A stretch of 64,000 nt of DNA from Litoditis marina (lineage: Eukaryota > Nematoda > Chromadorea > Rhabditida > Rhabditidae), in NCBI GenBank assembly GCA_964036275.1, contig OZ038436.1, positions 13,419,904 to 13,483,903 of the forward strand, read 5' to 3'. Below, one piece after another: positions 43,034 to 49,277 of this stretch (its first letter is position 1; every line of letters starts with the position of its first letter). The notes below the pieces were generated by a model, which worked only from the letters and a program-made list of their open reading frames with translations, made no database searches and was not told the DNA's origin. Both the position numbers and the translations under genes were made by a program.

Positions 43034-46000
43034 GAAGAGGGAAAGAGAGCCTGTTGTGAGTGATATGAAGCTGAGCTAGCCGTGTTCAAGTGGATATGAG
43101 ATGTGCTGCATCTAATCTGTTCATTATCGCTCTCCGTACACGGGTCTTCCATCAAAATCGGGTAGTGCCAGTGACATCTCCACAGGGGATTAGCACTCTC
43201 TTAGTAACTAGAGGGTAGAGGGGATAGAGAAAGAGAGAGAGGGAGGGGAAGGAGAGATAGCCTGAGTCATGAAGTAACAGATAGTTAGAGTAGTTCTGTG
43301 AGCGGCGATTCGATTTATACTCGAAACATACCTATGTTTTGCTGGCCAAAGAACGGATATCTGGAAATTTGATAGCACCGCCGAGGCAGCAAAAGGGTTT
43401 GCAAAAAAGACCAAGAGCTCTAAGTGAATTTGATGAAAGTCTGATAAAATGCTATAATAGAAGATGATATAAGTGTTACTCGTGGACTCCATCTTGAACT
43501 TTATTTCACCTAATTTGTATATGACTTTCGATAAAATTGTGTTTTCTCTTGTATGGTAGGCTCGCTGCCAGTTAATATTGATGAATGTGTACAAAGTTCA
43601 GCTTAATTGAAGAATATGAATATGGCGTGTGGTGATTTCACTAGTATTCCTGTTCGCCTTCGTATACTGATAATTAGTGGCTAGTGACTGGTCATCAGCT
43701 GATTGGCCTCTATTCATATAACTAATAAGTCGCAGCGGTATTCCGTTTCCCTTTAAAGCTATTCGAACCTGAGCAGTGAGCAGAATTGGCAAGTTATTGA
43801 TAAAACAAGATAGGGAACAAGGATGACATAATTCTCCTCTTTAACAAACATTTTTATGCTCAGTGGAAAAGTAACCTCCTACCAGTGAACAACCCAAAGA
43901 TTAAGTTCGAACACAATGATTTATCGCAACTATTGTAATCATCGTGTGTTACTAGCAGCTCAACATGCCAAAGCAAGTCGAGAAGAAAATGAGAACCGAC
44001 ACGACCAGAACCGCATTTATACTAGAAGTGAATTGAATAGTCACGTGAAGGTGGCATTCTGATGAGGCGTCGTGCACTTTGTTATTGCACGTTTCTGAGT
44101 TTTGCTGCGTTTAACGTGTTTCACGTGACTGTGCAATTGACTAGTAGTAATAGTTTACATTATCGAGGATAACCCATGGAATGAATTCATCTAAGAACTC
44201 ATCATTGATTTTCTGAGTTCAATCCTCCCGGAAAAATATAAAAAAGGGGAGAGCAAACAAATATGACACCGAACAGAATAAGTTGGACTTCGTACCTGTA
44301 CAGCATTGGGTCTAATCATGGTAACCGGAGGGAGGTAACAGAGGGTAACCGCATGGGTTGGTGGTCCTACTCAGAATTGGAATCCAGCCAATTAGTTCCA
44401 TGGTATGTTGTCTCCACCCCCAAAATGTATGCCTCCCGAGTACCCATCTAATTGTCCAGACGCGCACCCACATCGGAATATATTAAGAGAAGCCAGAGAG
44501 GAGAAACAAAAGTTTTTCAAAAACAGTTGTCTTTTGGACAAAAGTGTTGTTCGGGTTTCCAGATATATCGTGTGTTTCATGAAGGTTTGTCCTGCAAACT
44601 AGAAAACTTATGCAGCATAATATGCAGCATCTCAAACCCCCTCAAAAACTATCGAACATAACTGAGAATAGTTTTTGAAAGACGGCCTGCCATAATTTCC
44701 GTTCTGTGGATCACTAAGTTCTTCTTTCTTAAACCCTCCCCTTCTCCTATTTCCTACATTTTTAGTATCGCATCTAGAAATGCGGGAACCTGCCCTTGTC
44801 TGGCGGCGTAGCAATCCCTCCAATCTCACGAGAAGTTCATGTGAGTTTCTAATGAGATACCTCATGAGCTACTCGTGAACTCTCAATGTTGTAGCACAGC
44901 AATTGAGAGAATCTCATGAGAAGCTCATGCGAATGGCTCATGAGGTATAACTCATGAGATTTTGGAGGGATTGCTACGCCGCCAGAAACGTGGAAATATG
45001 TTTTCCTTGAGTTTCATTCAGTATTTTTATCCTCAATCTCTTCCACTCTTGTCGGGTAACTGTCGATGCCGCTGTGAGCACAGGTCGCAAAACACATGTG
45101 TTGTAGTTTGACCTGTTGAAACAAACAAAGGGTGTACTGCTAGTCAATTGCAGGATCACGTGAAACATGTTAAACACATCAGAACTCAAATACGTGCAAT
45201 AACAAAGTGCACGATGCCTCATTAGATTGCTAAATTCACGTGACTATTCAATTTACTTCTAGTATACGATTGTCAACTTGAACCTCCGCGATTCAACTAC
45301 AACCAAATTTCAAAACGGCTAGATTCAGCGGTACCTGTACCCTGTACTTCACTAACCTACACACCGAAAGACGCTCACGTAACAACTCACGTGGACCATT
45401 GACTTTCCATCACCCTGGTTCGATACGCTACAACCCTACGACACTTCACAAAAGCGTTTTAGTTACGTAAAGCTTTATAGTTAGTGAAAGCGGACTTTTC
45501 CATGTTCTATCACACTTTCATACATTTCACGTTTTTCCATCAAAGAAGGACTATTATGTGGACCAATCCCAACGCTTCGGTCCTTTGAACTGCAATAAAA
45601 AAATTGATTTTTCAATTGCAGTTTAAACGACCGATGCATCGGGTTTGGTCCACATAATCGTCTTACTTTAACACTGGAACATGTTCTCAATATGTTAATG
45701 ACGCAACGGTTCGAGTCAGTGTGCGTGACTCAGACAGGGACTCCATGAATATTTTGATGATTTCAATATGAAGCGAATGCATTGGAAACAAACATTCCAT
45801 TACTCCAATACTATGTCGTTCCAATAAATGGGCAACATCCTCTTTACCCTATTTCAACGAATTGTTCCGGATTTGCAAGGATTTAGTACTGATAATATAG
45901 GGAAAGTAGAGTTCGAGAACGTGTAATGATAATAAGAATAGTTATTACTGGTTTTCTTTCTCTATTTCTGCGTGATTGCTCTTAAGAACTAGAAAAGAGC

Positions 46001-48634
46001 CTGCGCTCAATTGACTGTGAAGTTGTGGTAGTTCTCTGCAACTAAAACATAATATTTGGAAAGTGATTGCTTTTTTTATCCATAGACTGGAGTATCCCGT
46101 TCAAAACCAAACTATTTTGTAGTGAAATGTTTCACAGAATCTCCAATCAAAGTCCCAATATCAAAGTGAAATCTTCAAAGCATTATTCTCTGAGAGCATG
46201 CGTTCCTTTTAGCGTTCTCATTATCTGTTCGCCTTAGAGCATTTCAATTCGCATTAGGGCGGGAAAAGTCGTCGGAATGAGGTGATTCATCTGCCTTTCG
46301 CCACCTCGATGATTGAATTAGAAGCTGGGCGAAAATGAGTCAGGGGAGAAGAAATTATGGACAGAAGAGAGGGAGAAGGGAGAATATGAATGGAATACTG
46401 ATTGGGGAAGGAAGACTTGGTGGGGAAAGAAAAGAGGTGAAGAGAGAGAAAAGAAGTAAGGAGGGAAAGGGAAGGAGAGCAGGTAGAAGAGAGGGATTAG
46501 GGAGAATATGAATGGAATACTGATTGTAAACGGACTTGGAGAAAGGAGAAAGAAGAGAAGAAAAGGGATGAAGAGGAGGTGAGGAGAAAAAGAAAAGAGA
46601 GAGGAAAAAGAGCGAAGAAGAATGAAAAAACTCTAAATGGAATACTGATTTGGATAGGAATACTTTTAGAAAAAAAAAGAAAGTGAGAAGAGCGATGAGA
46701 TGAGGAGGTGAGCAGAGCAACAGGAGGAAAAAGGAGAGAAGTAGAGGGGAAAAGATAGAAAGAGAAAGAGGGTGAGAGAGAGAGAGGGAGAGAGACAGAG
46801 AGAGGAGCAGGAGGAGCAAGAGAAAGAAAGAGGGAAAAAGTTGGAAGAGCAGAAGGTGGGTTGAAAATTGTTGTCCTAGCTTCCATACGTAATCAATTCG
46901 CAAAGTGTACAATAGTTTGAACCCAAAATTATTCGAGTTGACAAGTTTATTTCCATGAACAATTGTATTCGGTACACCTCATGTTTATTCCCCTCTGCTA
47001 TTCGTATTGAGGACTTGGCCACTGAGCAGACTCAAACAGAAAATGACGAACTAGGAGACTCTGGGGAAATGCAACGACCTATTTGGCAGAAAAATGGGTG
47101 ATGAGAGAGAACGAGGAACATACAAAATGATAGAGTACGTGAAAAGAGAGAGAGAGAGAAAGATGTGAATTTCAGCTGAATTGACATCTGAAGTTTCTTA
47201 AAAGCAACTAAATATTATGTTTCCTACTGATAACATCGATTAACTCCAACGGCTACCTCTAGAGCTGGAAAATATTACTCAGTGTGATGAAGTGAGGAAG
47301 AGGACTAATGAAAGTGCAGGGAAACATGAAAGAATGAAAATAAGAGTTTCATAAAAGAAAAGGCGAAAAATAGGTTTCCCGCCATCCTTACCACTACGGT
47401 GAAGGAGCTGTAGACTATATAGTCTTCCGAAACTTGTATACAAATAAGTATCGCGCGCAGCGCGAAGCGCTGTGCGAGATTTGTCTTTCGTCCGGCTAAT
47501 GCGCGCCTCTGTTTTTTAGTTTTCTCATAAAAAGGCTAAAATTCGCAAAACAAAACTTTTAATGAATTGGACATGTTCTAAAGCATATTTGCAAGTTGTG
47601 TTCCAAATTTGAACGAAATCCGTCGAGATTGAGCCAAGTTATGACGTTTTCGCTTCATCCAGAGCGCCAACTTCCGTCGTGTGTCCTTCCGGGCGTTTAC
47701 ACAATACTATCTAGACCATAACTCAACCGATTTGGCTGAGGTTTGGAGTCATGATAGGATTTATGCTCGATCCCCAGCTGCGCGAATTTTTTTTGAAAAA
47801 AAATCATTTCTCACCAAATTACAGCCTTTTGAATTAAAGTTTCTGCGTCTCTCCATTTAGCACGCTCTCTCGCTTTCTCTGTCAGGTCGGTTATGCTGTT
47901 ATGCAAACTGTCTTGTAACTTAGGGTAACACTGACCGATTCCGATGGAAATTTAAATATGATTCTTGAAAAAGTGGGGGCCCAACGACTGTGAGATTTGT
48001 CTTCTGCTGTGCGCCCTTTAGACAGCTACTCTCAAATGGAGCAGCTACTGCTACAAAAACCGAAAAATAATAATATACTCAAGTATAACTGTTCATCACA
48101 AACATACAAAAGTCGTAAAATATTTTTTCAAACCTGTAAACTAGAATCTACAAATCACAGCTGCGAAAGAGAGAACAACTGTTGAACAATATGACAAGCG
48201 TAGCACTTAGAGTTGAAGTAACGACAAAAAACTGCAAACCTTTGTCCGCAACACCAGAAAATTTACAATTGACTACGTTGAGTTAACATCTGTGATTTGT
48301 AGATTCTAGTTTACAGGTTTGAAAAAATATTTTACGACTTTTGTATGTTTGTGATGAACAGTTATACTTGAGTATATTATTATTTTTCGGTTATTTGCAG
48401 ATTCTAGTTTACAGGTTTGAAAAAATATTTTACGACTTTTGTATGTTTGTAATGAACAGTTATACTTCAGTATATTAGTATTTTTCGGTTTTTGTAGCAG
48501 TAGCTGCTTCATTTGAGAGCAGTTGTCTAAGGGGCGCACAGCAGAAGACAAATCTCACATTCGTTGGGCCCCCACTTTTTCATGAATTTTGATAATAATT
48601 TACTTACCGGAATGAGTTCTTGGTTAGTGGGCAT
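216..48634 (-). CDS. unc-53: unc-53 / neuron navigator (NAV) homologue, 5' part, 29 exons, partial
   Basis: UNC-53/NAV proteins are cytoskeleton-associated guidance proteins that steer cell migration and neurite outgrowth; they carry an N-terminal calponin-homology (CH) domain, a long Ser/Pro-rich linker, coiled coils and a C-terminal AAA ATPase. Here the spliced minus-strand reading frame runs 1026 codons without a stop: CH domain about residues 10-112, Ser/Pro/Lys-rich linker 113-910, coiled-coil start 939-1026. All 29 exons keep phase across their junctions and follow the order of C. elegans UNC-53 as I remember it (for example SSEEDSAYAGFGSTSP, EDSSSLSSGIS, MGSQLSLASSTAYAS). The AAA domain must lie left of position 1. 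Exon coordinates are given in the following entries. The start is an ATG in a tiny first exon. Gene identity is near certain; single junctions are less so, chiefly those of exons 6, 19, 25 and 26. Confidence 0.95.
1487..3527 (-). CDS. unc-53: unc-53 exons 24-27: linker before the coiled coil
   Basis: Exons at 3363-3527, 2261-2425, 1886-1974 and 1487-1567. Exon 24 encodes SLGGYHSLDRKSHLSEM and TMALVSPRRVPQQQ. Exon 25 is GC-rich and encodes MSRSMVMLESEPSPRPQRR plus an Arg/Pro-rich tail; it is 165 nt, enters and leaves in phase 1, and has no clear counterpart in my memory of C. elegans UNC-53, so it may be an optional cassette. Exon 26 encodes SLSARGGSRSESIYAAY and QLQRLADE. The acceptor that gives the right frame for exon 26 is the poor site TTTTGAAG. 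Exon 27 encodes the conserved MGSQLSLASSTAYAS. Confidence is lower for exons 25 and 26 than for the others. Confidence 0.8.
4156..16375 (-). CDS. unc-53: unc-53 exons 18-23: linker with EDSSSLSSGISENFDDIS block
   Basis: Exons at 16238-16375, 15396-15513, 8345-8422, 7293-7369, 6611-6726 and 4156-4288. They encode GSHFDSSTSEDSLDS, DSSGYISESGLAIYEKMQ with an amphipathic helix, EDSSSLSSGISENFDDISTD, MAAATYGKPSDY, SRARRVAEQENLHQLLQQC and SLRSPGYGTSGGYGPHLTLS. The order and spacing match nematode UNC-53. A 6973-bp intron (8423-15395) packed with GA/CT tracts separates exons 19 and 20. Exon 19 has two in-frame acceptors six bases apart (exon start 15513 or 15507), differing by the residues VT. Confidence 0.88.
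4289..6610. other. unc-53 intron between exons 22 and 23
   Basis: 2.3 kb with no recognised repeat family or exon. The only feature is a slightly GC-richer patch around 5100-5250 with a short G run. A minus-strand open frame there (5047-5271) has no splice context I trust. Confidence 0.6.
7727..7859 (+). repeat. MITE family A, copy 1 (TATACTA...TCACGT ends)
   Basis: About 133 bp with imperfect terminal inverted repeats (TATACT...AGTCACGT against ACGTGACTGTGCAATTGACT...TATA) and a shared core containing GTGCACTTT, GCACGTTTCTGAGTTCTGCTG and a CATGTTTTACGTGA segment. Flanking TA suggests TA target duplication as for Tc1/mariner-type MITEs (inference). It lies in the unc-53 intron between exons 20 and 21. 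Confidence 0.75.
7942..8903 (+). repeat. Two long G homopolymers
   Basis: 17 G at 7942-7958 and 16 G at 8888-8903. An ACAACA trinucleotide repeat is at about 8067-8096. unc-53 exon 20 (8345-8422) lies between the two G runs. Confidence 0.9.
9005..9195. repeat. GA microsatellite-like tract
   Basis: Continuous purine run of GA, GAA and GGA units. It reads as CT in the unc-53 transcript. Confidence 0.9.
9785..10085. repeat. CT microsatellite, about 300 bp
   Basis: Mostly perfect (CT)n on the plus strand with a few TA and CA interruptions. It reads as GA in the unc-53 transcript, opposite to most tracts in the gene. Confidence 0.9.
10655..11110. repeat. GA tracts with an 18-G run
   Basis: Purine tracts 10655-10805 and 10990-11105. 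The first ends in an uninterrupted run of 18 G at 10775-10792. A further GA tract follows at 11395-11485. Confidence 0.9.
12973..13209. repeat. Inverted repeat of about 44 bp with a 150-bp spacer
   Basis: Left arm 12973-13015 (CGCACATTTCCCAACTGGAC...) and right arm 13165-13209 (...GTCCAGTTGGGAAATGTG) pair with few mismatches. MITE-like. It lies in the 7-kb unc-53 intron. Confidence 0.65.
13209..13475 (+). repeat. Direct repeat pair (GAAAGCACTAGCTCA...CAGCCTTGAGCAGA)
   Basis: Copy one is about 13209-13293 and copy two about 13389-13475, each with GAAAGCACTAGCTCA, ACACACCT and CAGCCTTGAGCAGA in the same order, separated by a GA tract. Tandem duplication of an 85-bp unit. Confidence 0.65.
14455..15030. 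repeat. Two GA-rich purine tracts
   Basis: 14455-14640 and 14820-15030 are almost pure A/G with repeated GAGAGA and AAAGAGA. Long open frames across them encode only Arg/Glu or Ser/Leu repeats and are artefacts. Confidence 0.85.
15248..15385. repeat. CT tract beside the donor of unc-53 exon 19
   Basis: CT-rich sequence on the plus strand, ending within about 15 bp of the GT of the exon 19 donor. In the transcript it is a GA/GGG-rich run at the start of the intron. Confidence 0.85.
17380..17620. repeat. GA microsatellite
   Basis: AGAGAGAGAG and AAAGAGAA units followed by GATAGATAGCAGGAAGAGAG repeats. It lies in the intron between unc-53 exons 17 and 18. Confidence 0.9.
18099..20622 (-). CDS. 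unc-53: unc-53 exons 10-17: central linker
   Basis: Exons at 20549-20622, 20217-20322, 19909-19992, 19594-19680, 19182-19278, 18773-18836, 18537-18603 and 18099-18174. This is the most compact part of the gene, with introns of roughly 160-420 bp. Recognisable segments are KSSEEDSAYAGFGSTSP (exon 11), DKPTLAVKAIRVAPS (exon 13), PTVGIVSPMMHRKQ (exon 14) and PPVRQPPSYTQLLTEGKI (exon 17), each aligning by eye with nematode UNC-53. Exon 16 was needed to restore phase between exons 15 and 17, because direct joining gives a stop. The region is Ser/Pro-rich with no catalytic domain. Confidence 0.88.
18202..18283. repeat. Mini-MITE family E (TTTGTAGTTTGAT), copy 1
   Basis: About 80 bp flanked by TTTGTAGTTTGACCTTGC and GCAACGGAATCAAACTACAA, which are inverted repeats. 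The centre includes TTTTGACCGAAA. It lies in the intron between unc-53 exons 16 and 17. Confidence 0.65.
20623..22956. other. unc-53 intron between exons 9 and 10
   Basis: 2.3 kb of AT-rich sequence with a short (TA)n near 21573. I see no repeats of the families above and no exon. Confidence 0.6.
22957..26989 (-). CDS. unc-53: unc-53 exons 6-9: Ser/Pro/Lys-rich linker with LKLF motif
   Basis: Exons at 26926-26989, 24000-24087, 23392-23704 and 22957-23076. The reading frame gives SPSKLQTPSRLAHPK, then TPQKTSALRPP and RPPSRGSG, then a long Ser/Thr-rich stretch, MMKLKLFGGKDKEKKDK, and TRKTVVPASVPK. The MKLKLF segment followed by lysines is shared with nematode UNC-53. Composition is low-complexity and basic, typical of a disordered cytoskeletal-binding linker; PxxP motifs could bind SH3 domains (inference). 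Exon 6 uses an acceptor at 26990-26992. A stronger-looking acceptor 25 bases upstream would shift the frame. Confidence 0.88.
24088..26925. other. unc-53 intron between exons 6 and 7
   Basis: 2.8 kb containing family A copy 2 (26288-26416). A TTTGTCAG acceptor-like site at about 24555 followed by a short open stretch was tested as an exon, but its phase does not fit between exons 6 and 7. Confidence 0.55.
26288..26416 (+). repeat. MITE family A, copy 2
   Basis: Same order of blocks as the copy at 7727: TGAATAGTCACGTAAAGTTAG, TGCACTTCATCATTGCACG, CTGCTGTGTTTAATATG and CACGTGACTGTGCGATTGAC. Left end partly decayed. Located between unc-53 exons 6 and 7. Confidence 0.7.
27068..27260 (+). repeat. 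24-bp minisatellite, about eight copies
   Basis: Unit TTATAAGTAAGTAAAATGTA plus four variable bases, repeated about eight times with a few substitutions. It lies about 55 bp upstream (in transcript sense) of the acceptor region of unc-53 exon 6. Confidence 0.9.
28125..30970. repeat. GA tracts around unc-53 exon 5
   Basis: Purine tracts at 28125-28275 and 30858-30968, with exon 5 (28723-28862) and family D copy 1 between them. Confidence 0.8.
28723..41097 (-). CDS. unc-53: unc-53 exons 2-5: calponin-homology domain
   Basis: Exons at 40983-41097, 37382-37440, 34364-34436 and 28723-28862. Together they encode a single CH domain (residues about 10-112) starting IYTDWANRHLAK and ending LSSVLQLLFSLSTFKQ. 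In NAV proteins this domain is the N-terminal actin/cytoskeleton-linked module. The phases run 0-1, 1-0, 0-1, 1-0. After the CH domain exon 5 continues with a charged Lys/Arg/Glu stretch and a VMPPS segment; its donor TAC|GTTTGT is the weakest of the group. Introns between these exons are about 3.5, 2.9 and 5.5 kb and contain fold-back elements and GA tracts but no other confident coding sequence. Confidence 0.93.
29470..29706 (+). repeat. Inverted-repeat family D, copy 1
   Basis: About 237 bp. Ends TATAGTTCACATCATTCCCA followed by CTGAGACTCCTACAGTA, and at the other side CAGTCTCAGTAGGAATGGAA followed by AAGACTATA, are imperfect inverted repeats. Located between unc-53 exons 4 and 5. Confidence 0.7.
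32234..32527. repeat. Near-perfect 91-bp inverted repeat
   Basis: Left arm 32234-32325 and right arm 32437-32527 are reverse complements with about one mismatch, separated by an A/T-rich loop of about 111 bp. Arm landmarks: AAAGATTAGTTTTGGATTGA and GAAAAGGCTAATCTCGCT. Located in the unc-53 intron between exons 4 and 5. Confidence 0.85.
32554..32636. repeat. Mini-MITE family E, copy 2
   Basis: GTTATAGTTTGATCTC at one end and GAGACCAAACTACAAACACA at the other, with the same central TTTTTGACCGAAAGACAACG as the copy at 18202. Confidence 0.65.
35044..35280 (-). repeat. Inverted-repeat family D, copy 2
   Basis: Reverse orientation relative to 29470, with ends TATAGTCTTTTCCATTCCTA and GTAGGAGTCTCAGTAGGAAT...AACTATA. 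The interior shares CCTTCGGAAAGTTTGTAAGG with the other copy's complement. A further fragment (TAGATCACATCATGCCTACT) is at about 40572. It lies 90 bp from family C copy 1. Confidence 0.7.
35371..35551. repeat. Fold-back family C, copy 1 (GGCGGCGTAGCAA ends, CTCATGAG core)
   Basis: About 181 bp. Ends GGCGGCGTAGCAA and TTGCTACGCCGCC are inverted repeats. The interior is rich in the palindrome CTCATGAG and variants (CTCGTGA, CACATGAG) around a central CAATGTTGTAGCA. The whole element can fold into one hairpin. It lies in an unc-53 intron between exons 3 and 4. Confidence 0.75.
37642..37753. repeat. MITE family B, copy 1
   Basis: Short palindromic element. The right end is GGGCCACATAATCGTCCTTC; the left end is decayed. 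The centre holds an inner inverted pair TTTAAACTGCAATTG / TTGCAGTTTAAA. Located in the unc-53 intron between exons 2 and 3. Confidence 0.7.
38590..38905 (+). repeat. Tandem duplication of about 158 bp
   Basis: Copies 38590-38747 and 38748-38905 share GGCTGGCTAGAGA, TTTGA(T/C)CTGCTTT, TTAGGACT and the GGGAT...ACTACAAA end. Each copy contains one member of the short family E (TTTGTAGTTTGAT) elements. Confidence 0.7.
39120..39555. repeat. GA tracts and 11-G run
   Basis: G run at 39124-39134, purine-rich sequence to about 39210, and a clean (GA)n at 39497-39540 followed by a short G run. Confidence 0.8.
39888..39968. repeat. Mini-MITE family E, copy 3
   Basis: CCGCTGTGTTTGTAGTTTGA at one end and GAACAAACTACAAG at the other. 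Unrelated centre. Confidence 0.6.
40257..40385 (+). repeat. Tandem duplication, 66-bp unit
   Basis: GAGTGTGTAATGCGAGAG at 40261 recurs as GAGTGTGTAATACGAGAG at 40327, followed in both by AGAATGAGAGAACGGAAGGA. Confidence 0.8.
41478..41745 (+). repeat. Diverged direct repeat, period about 148 bp
   Basis: GAAGGACTGAGAACGAGCCA then GTGGCACTCA recurs as GAAGAACTGAGAGCCAGCGA then GTGGCACTCA. Both continue through a TACTA(G/A)T...GTGAA(G/A) segment and an ATTCGxxxA tail. Confidence 0.55.
42049..42165 (-). repeat. MITE family A, copy 3 (reverse orientation, decayed ends)
   Basis: Reverse complement of the family: GTGAAACATGTTGAACACAT, CAAAGTGCACAATGCTTCAT and CTAACTTTACCTGACTATTC. Located in unc-53 intron 1. 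Confidence 0.65.
42561..43000 (+). repeat. Tandem duplication of a 219-bp GA-rich unit with G runs
   Basis: Units start at 42561 and 42780 (GAATGAGAAAAGAGAGAGAT) and match base for base over long stretches such as GAAGGTGAATGCGAAAGAGG. The G run inside differs: 10 G at 42655-42664, 16 G at 42873-42888. Confidence 0.8.
44018..44149 (+). repeat. MITE family A, copy 4 (best preserved)
   Basis: TATACTAGAAGTGAATTGAA at the left end and CACGTGACTGTGCAATTGAC followed by TAGTAGTA at the right end make an imperfect inverted repeat of about 29 bp. The core GTGCACTTTGTTATTGCACG is intact. Located in unc-53 intron 1. Confidence 0.75.
44801..44984. repeat. Fold-back family C, copy 2
   Basis: TGGCGGCGTAGCAATCCCTC at the left pairs with GAGGGATTGCTACGCCGCCA at the right without mismatch. 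Interior repeats of CTCATGAG and a central TCAATGTTGTAGCACAGCAA match the copy at 35371. Confidence 0.8.
45134..45267 (-). repeat. MITE family A, copy 5
   Basis: Reverse orientation: TACTGCTAGTCAATTGCAGG, CGTGAAACATGTTAAACACA, AACAAAGTGCACGATGCCTC, and the end CTTCTAGTATA. Located in unc-53 intron 1, about 1 kb from copy 4 and in the opposite orientation. Confidence 0.75.
45544..45668. repeat. MITE family B, copy 2
   Basis: Ends AGAAGGACTATTATGTGGAC and GGTCCACATAATCGTCTTAC are inverted repeats. The inner pair AACTGCAATAAAA / TTTCAATTGCAGTTTAAA forms a second stem. Located in unc-53 intron 1. Confidence 0.72.
46350..46850. repeat. 500-bp purine-rich tract with an internal repeated ATATGAATGGAATACTGATT
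   Basis: AG-rich sequence. ATATGAATGGAATACTGATT occurs at about 46384 and 46506 and a shorter form (AAATGGAATACTGATT) at about 46636, so the tract grew by duplication of about 120-bp units. Confidence 0.8.
47450..47961. repeat. Probable repeat-derived block with GCGCGCAGCGCGAAGCGCTG
   Basis: A palindrome-rich GC island at 47453-47485 is followed by about 480 bp of ordinary composition that leads directly into the inverted repeat at 47962. The motif GAGATTTGTCTT occurs both at the start (about 47480) and at the inner edge of the inverted repeat (47992), suggesting one composite element. I see no coding frame. Confidence 0.45.
47962..48585. repeat. Large inverted repeat next to unc-53 exon 1
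   Basis: Left arm about 47962-48163 (from AAAAAGTGGGGGCCCAACGA) and right arm about 48290-48585 (to TTGGGCCCCCACTTTTTCAT) are near-identical reverse complements. The right arm carries an extra internal tandem copy of about 98 bp (48301-48398 and following). The right end stops about 20 bp from the splice donor of exon 1. Confidence 0.85.
48608..48634 (-). CDS. unc-53: unc-53 exon 1: nine-codon initiation exon
   Basis: The exon encodes MPTNQELIP and ends at a consensus donor (CCG then GTAAGT). It joins in phase 0 to exon 2, which begins IYTDWAN, giving ELIPIYTDWAN as in nematode UNC-53. A TTTCAG acceptor lies 13 bases upstream of the ATG, so the mature exon is only about 40 nt. The following intron is 7510 bp. 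The exon is far too short for ORF finders and was found by looking for a donor preceded by a plausible N-terminus. Confidence 0.85.
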
Positions 48635-48660
48635 CTCTACTACATTCCTGAAAGAGGACC
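48635..48660 (-). promoter_or_regulatory. 5' UTR and splice acceptor just upstream of the unc-53 ATG
   Basis: On the minus strand CTCTTTCAG|GAATG lies 13 bases before the ATG, with the exon edge at 48647. In nematodes such a site so close to the start codon is commonly a spliced-leader trans-splice acceptor. It could equally be the acceptor of a 5' UTR intron. The sequence alone does not decide between these. Confidence 0.6.
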
Positions 48661-48903
48661 ATTATTTCTATAATCAGGGGCTGGCACGAAGAATAGCATC
48701 AGAGAGAGGGTGTCAATATCGGTGGAGAAAGCGATATCAAAATGCGAAATTGAATGCAAAAGAGGATTATGCAAACGAAATGGAGACCAGCAAAGAGGAG
48801 AAAAGCGTTTCGAGACCAACTGGAGATGTACAAATGATAATAATACGAACAAGAAGTAGTAAAAACAAACTGGCTGATTTATTACAAGGTGCCATGGCGT
48901 GTT

Positions 48904-48986
48904 GACCATAGCTGGAATTAGTTTCAACCTCGATACATGCCACAAATTACGTAACTACGGGATAAAACTACAAACACAGCGGTAGT
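48904..48986. repeat. Mini-MITE family E, copy 4, in the unc-53/SLC17 intergenic region
   Basis: AATTAGTTTCAACCTCG at one side and GGGATAAAACTACAAACACA followed by GCGGTAG at the other. Confidence 0.55.
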
Positions 48987-49260
48987 TAGCGGACTTTGTA
49001 GACGTATTTTTCATAATTCAACACGTGTACTTTCCTTACTATTGTTCGATTTTGCTTCTGTATTTTACTATGTTCTTTTTTTTGATCAATTGTATCCTAG
49101 TAATTCTGTGTTTAGTTTTTTCTTTCTCGTTTAGCGCACCTCGTAGTGCATCAAATAAATAAAAAATAAAAGGTATAGAGCCGCATACACCGCCTTGGCT
49201 TATTTTGTAAACAGTATGTACCTATACGAGGTATATACGGCCAGAATCTACTACTTTCAA

Positions 49261-49277
49261 CCCCCCCCCCCCCCCCC
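49261..49277 (+). repeat. 17-C homopolymer in the intergenic region
   Basis: Uninterrupted run of 17 C between unc-53 and the SLC17 gene. Confidence 0.9.
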
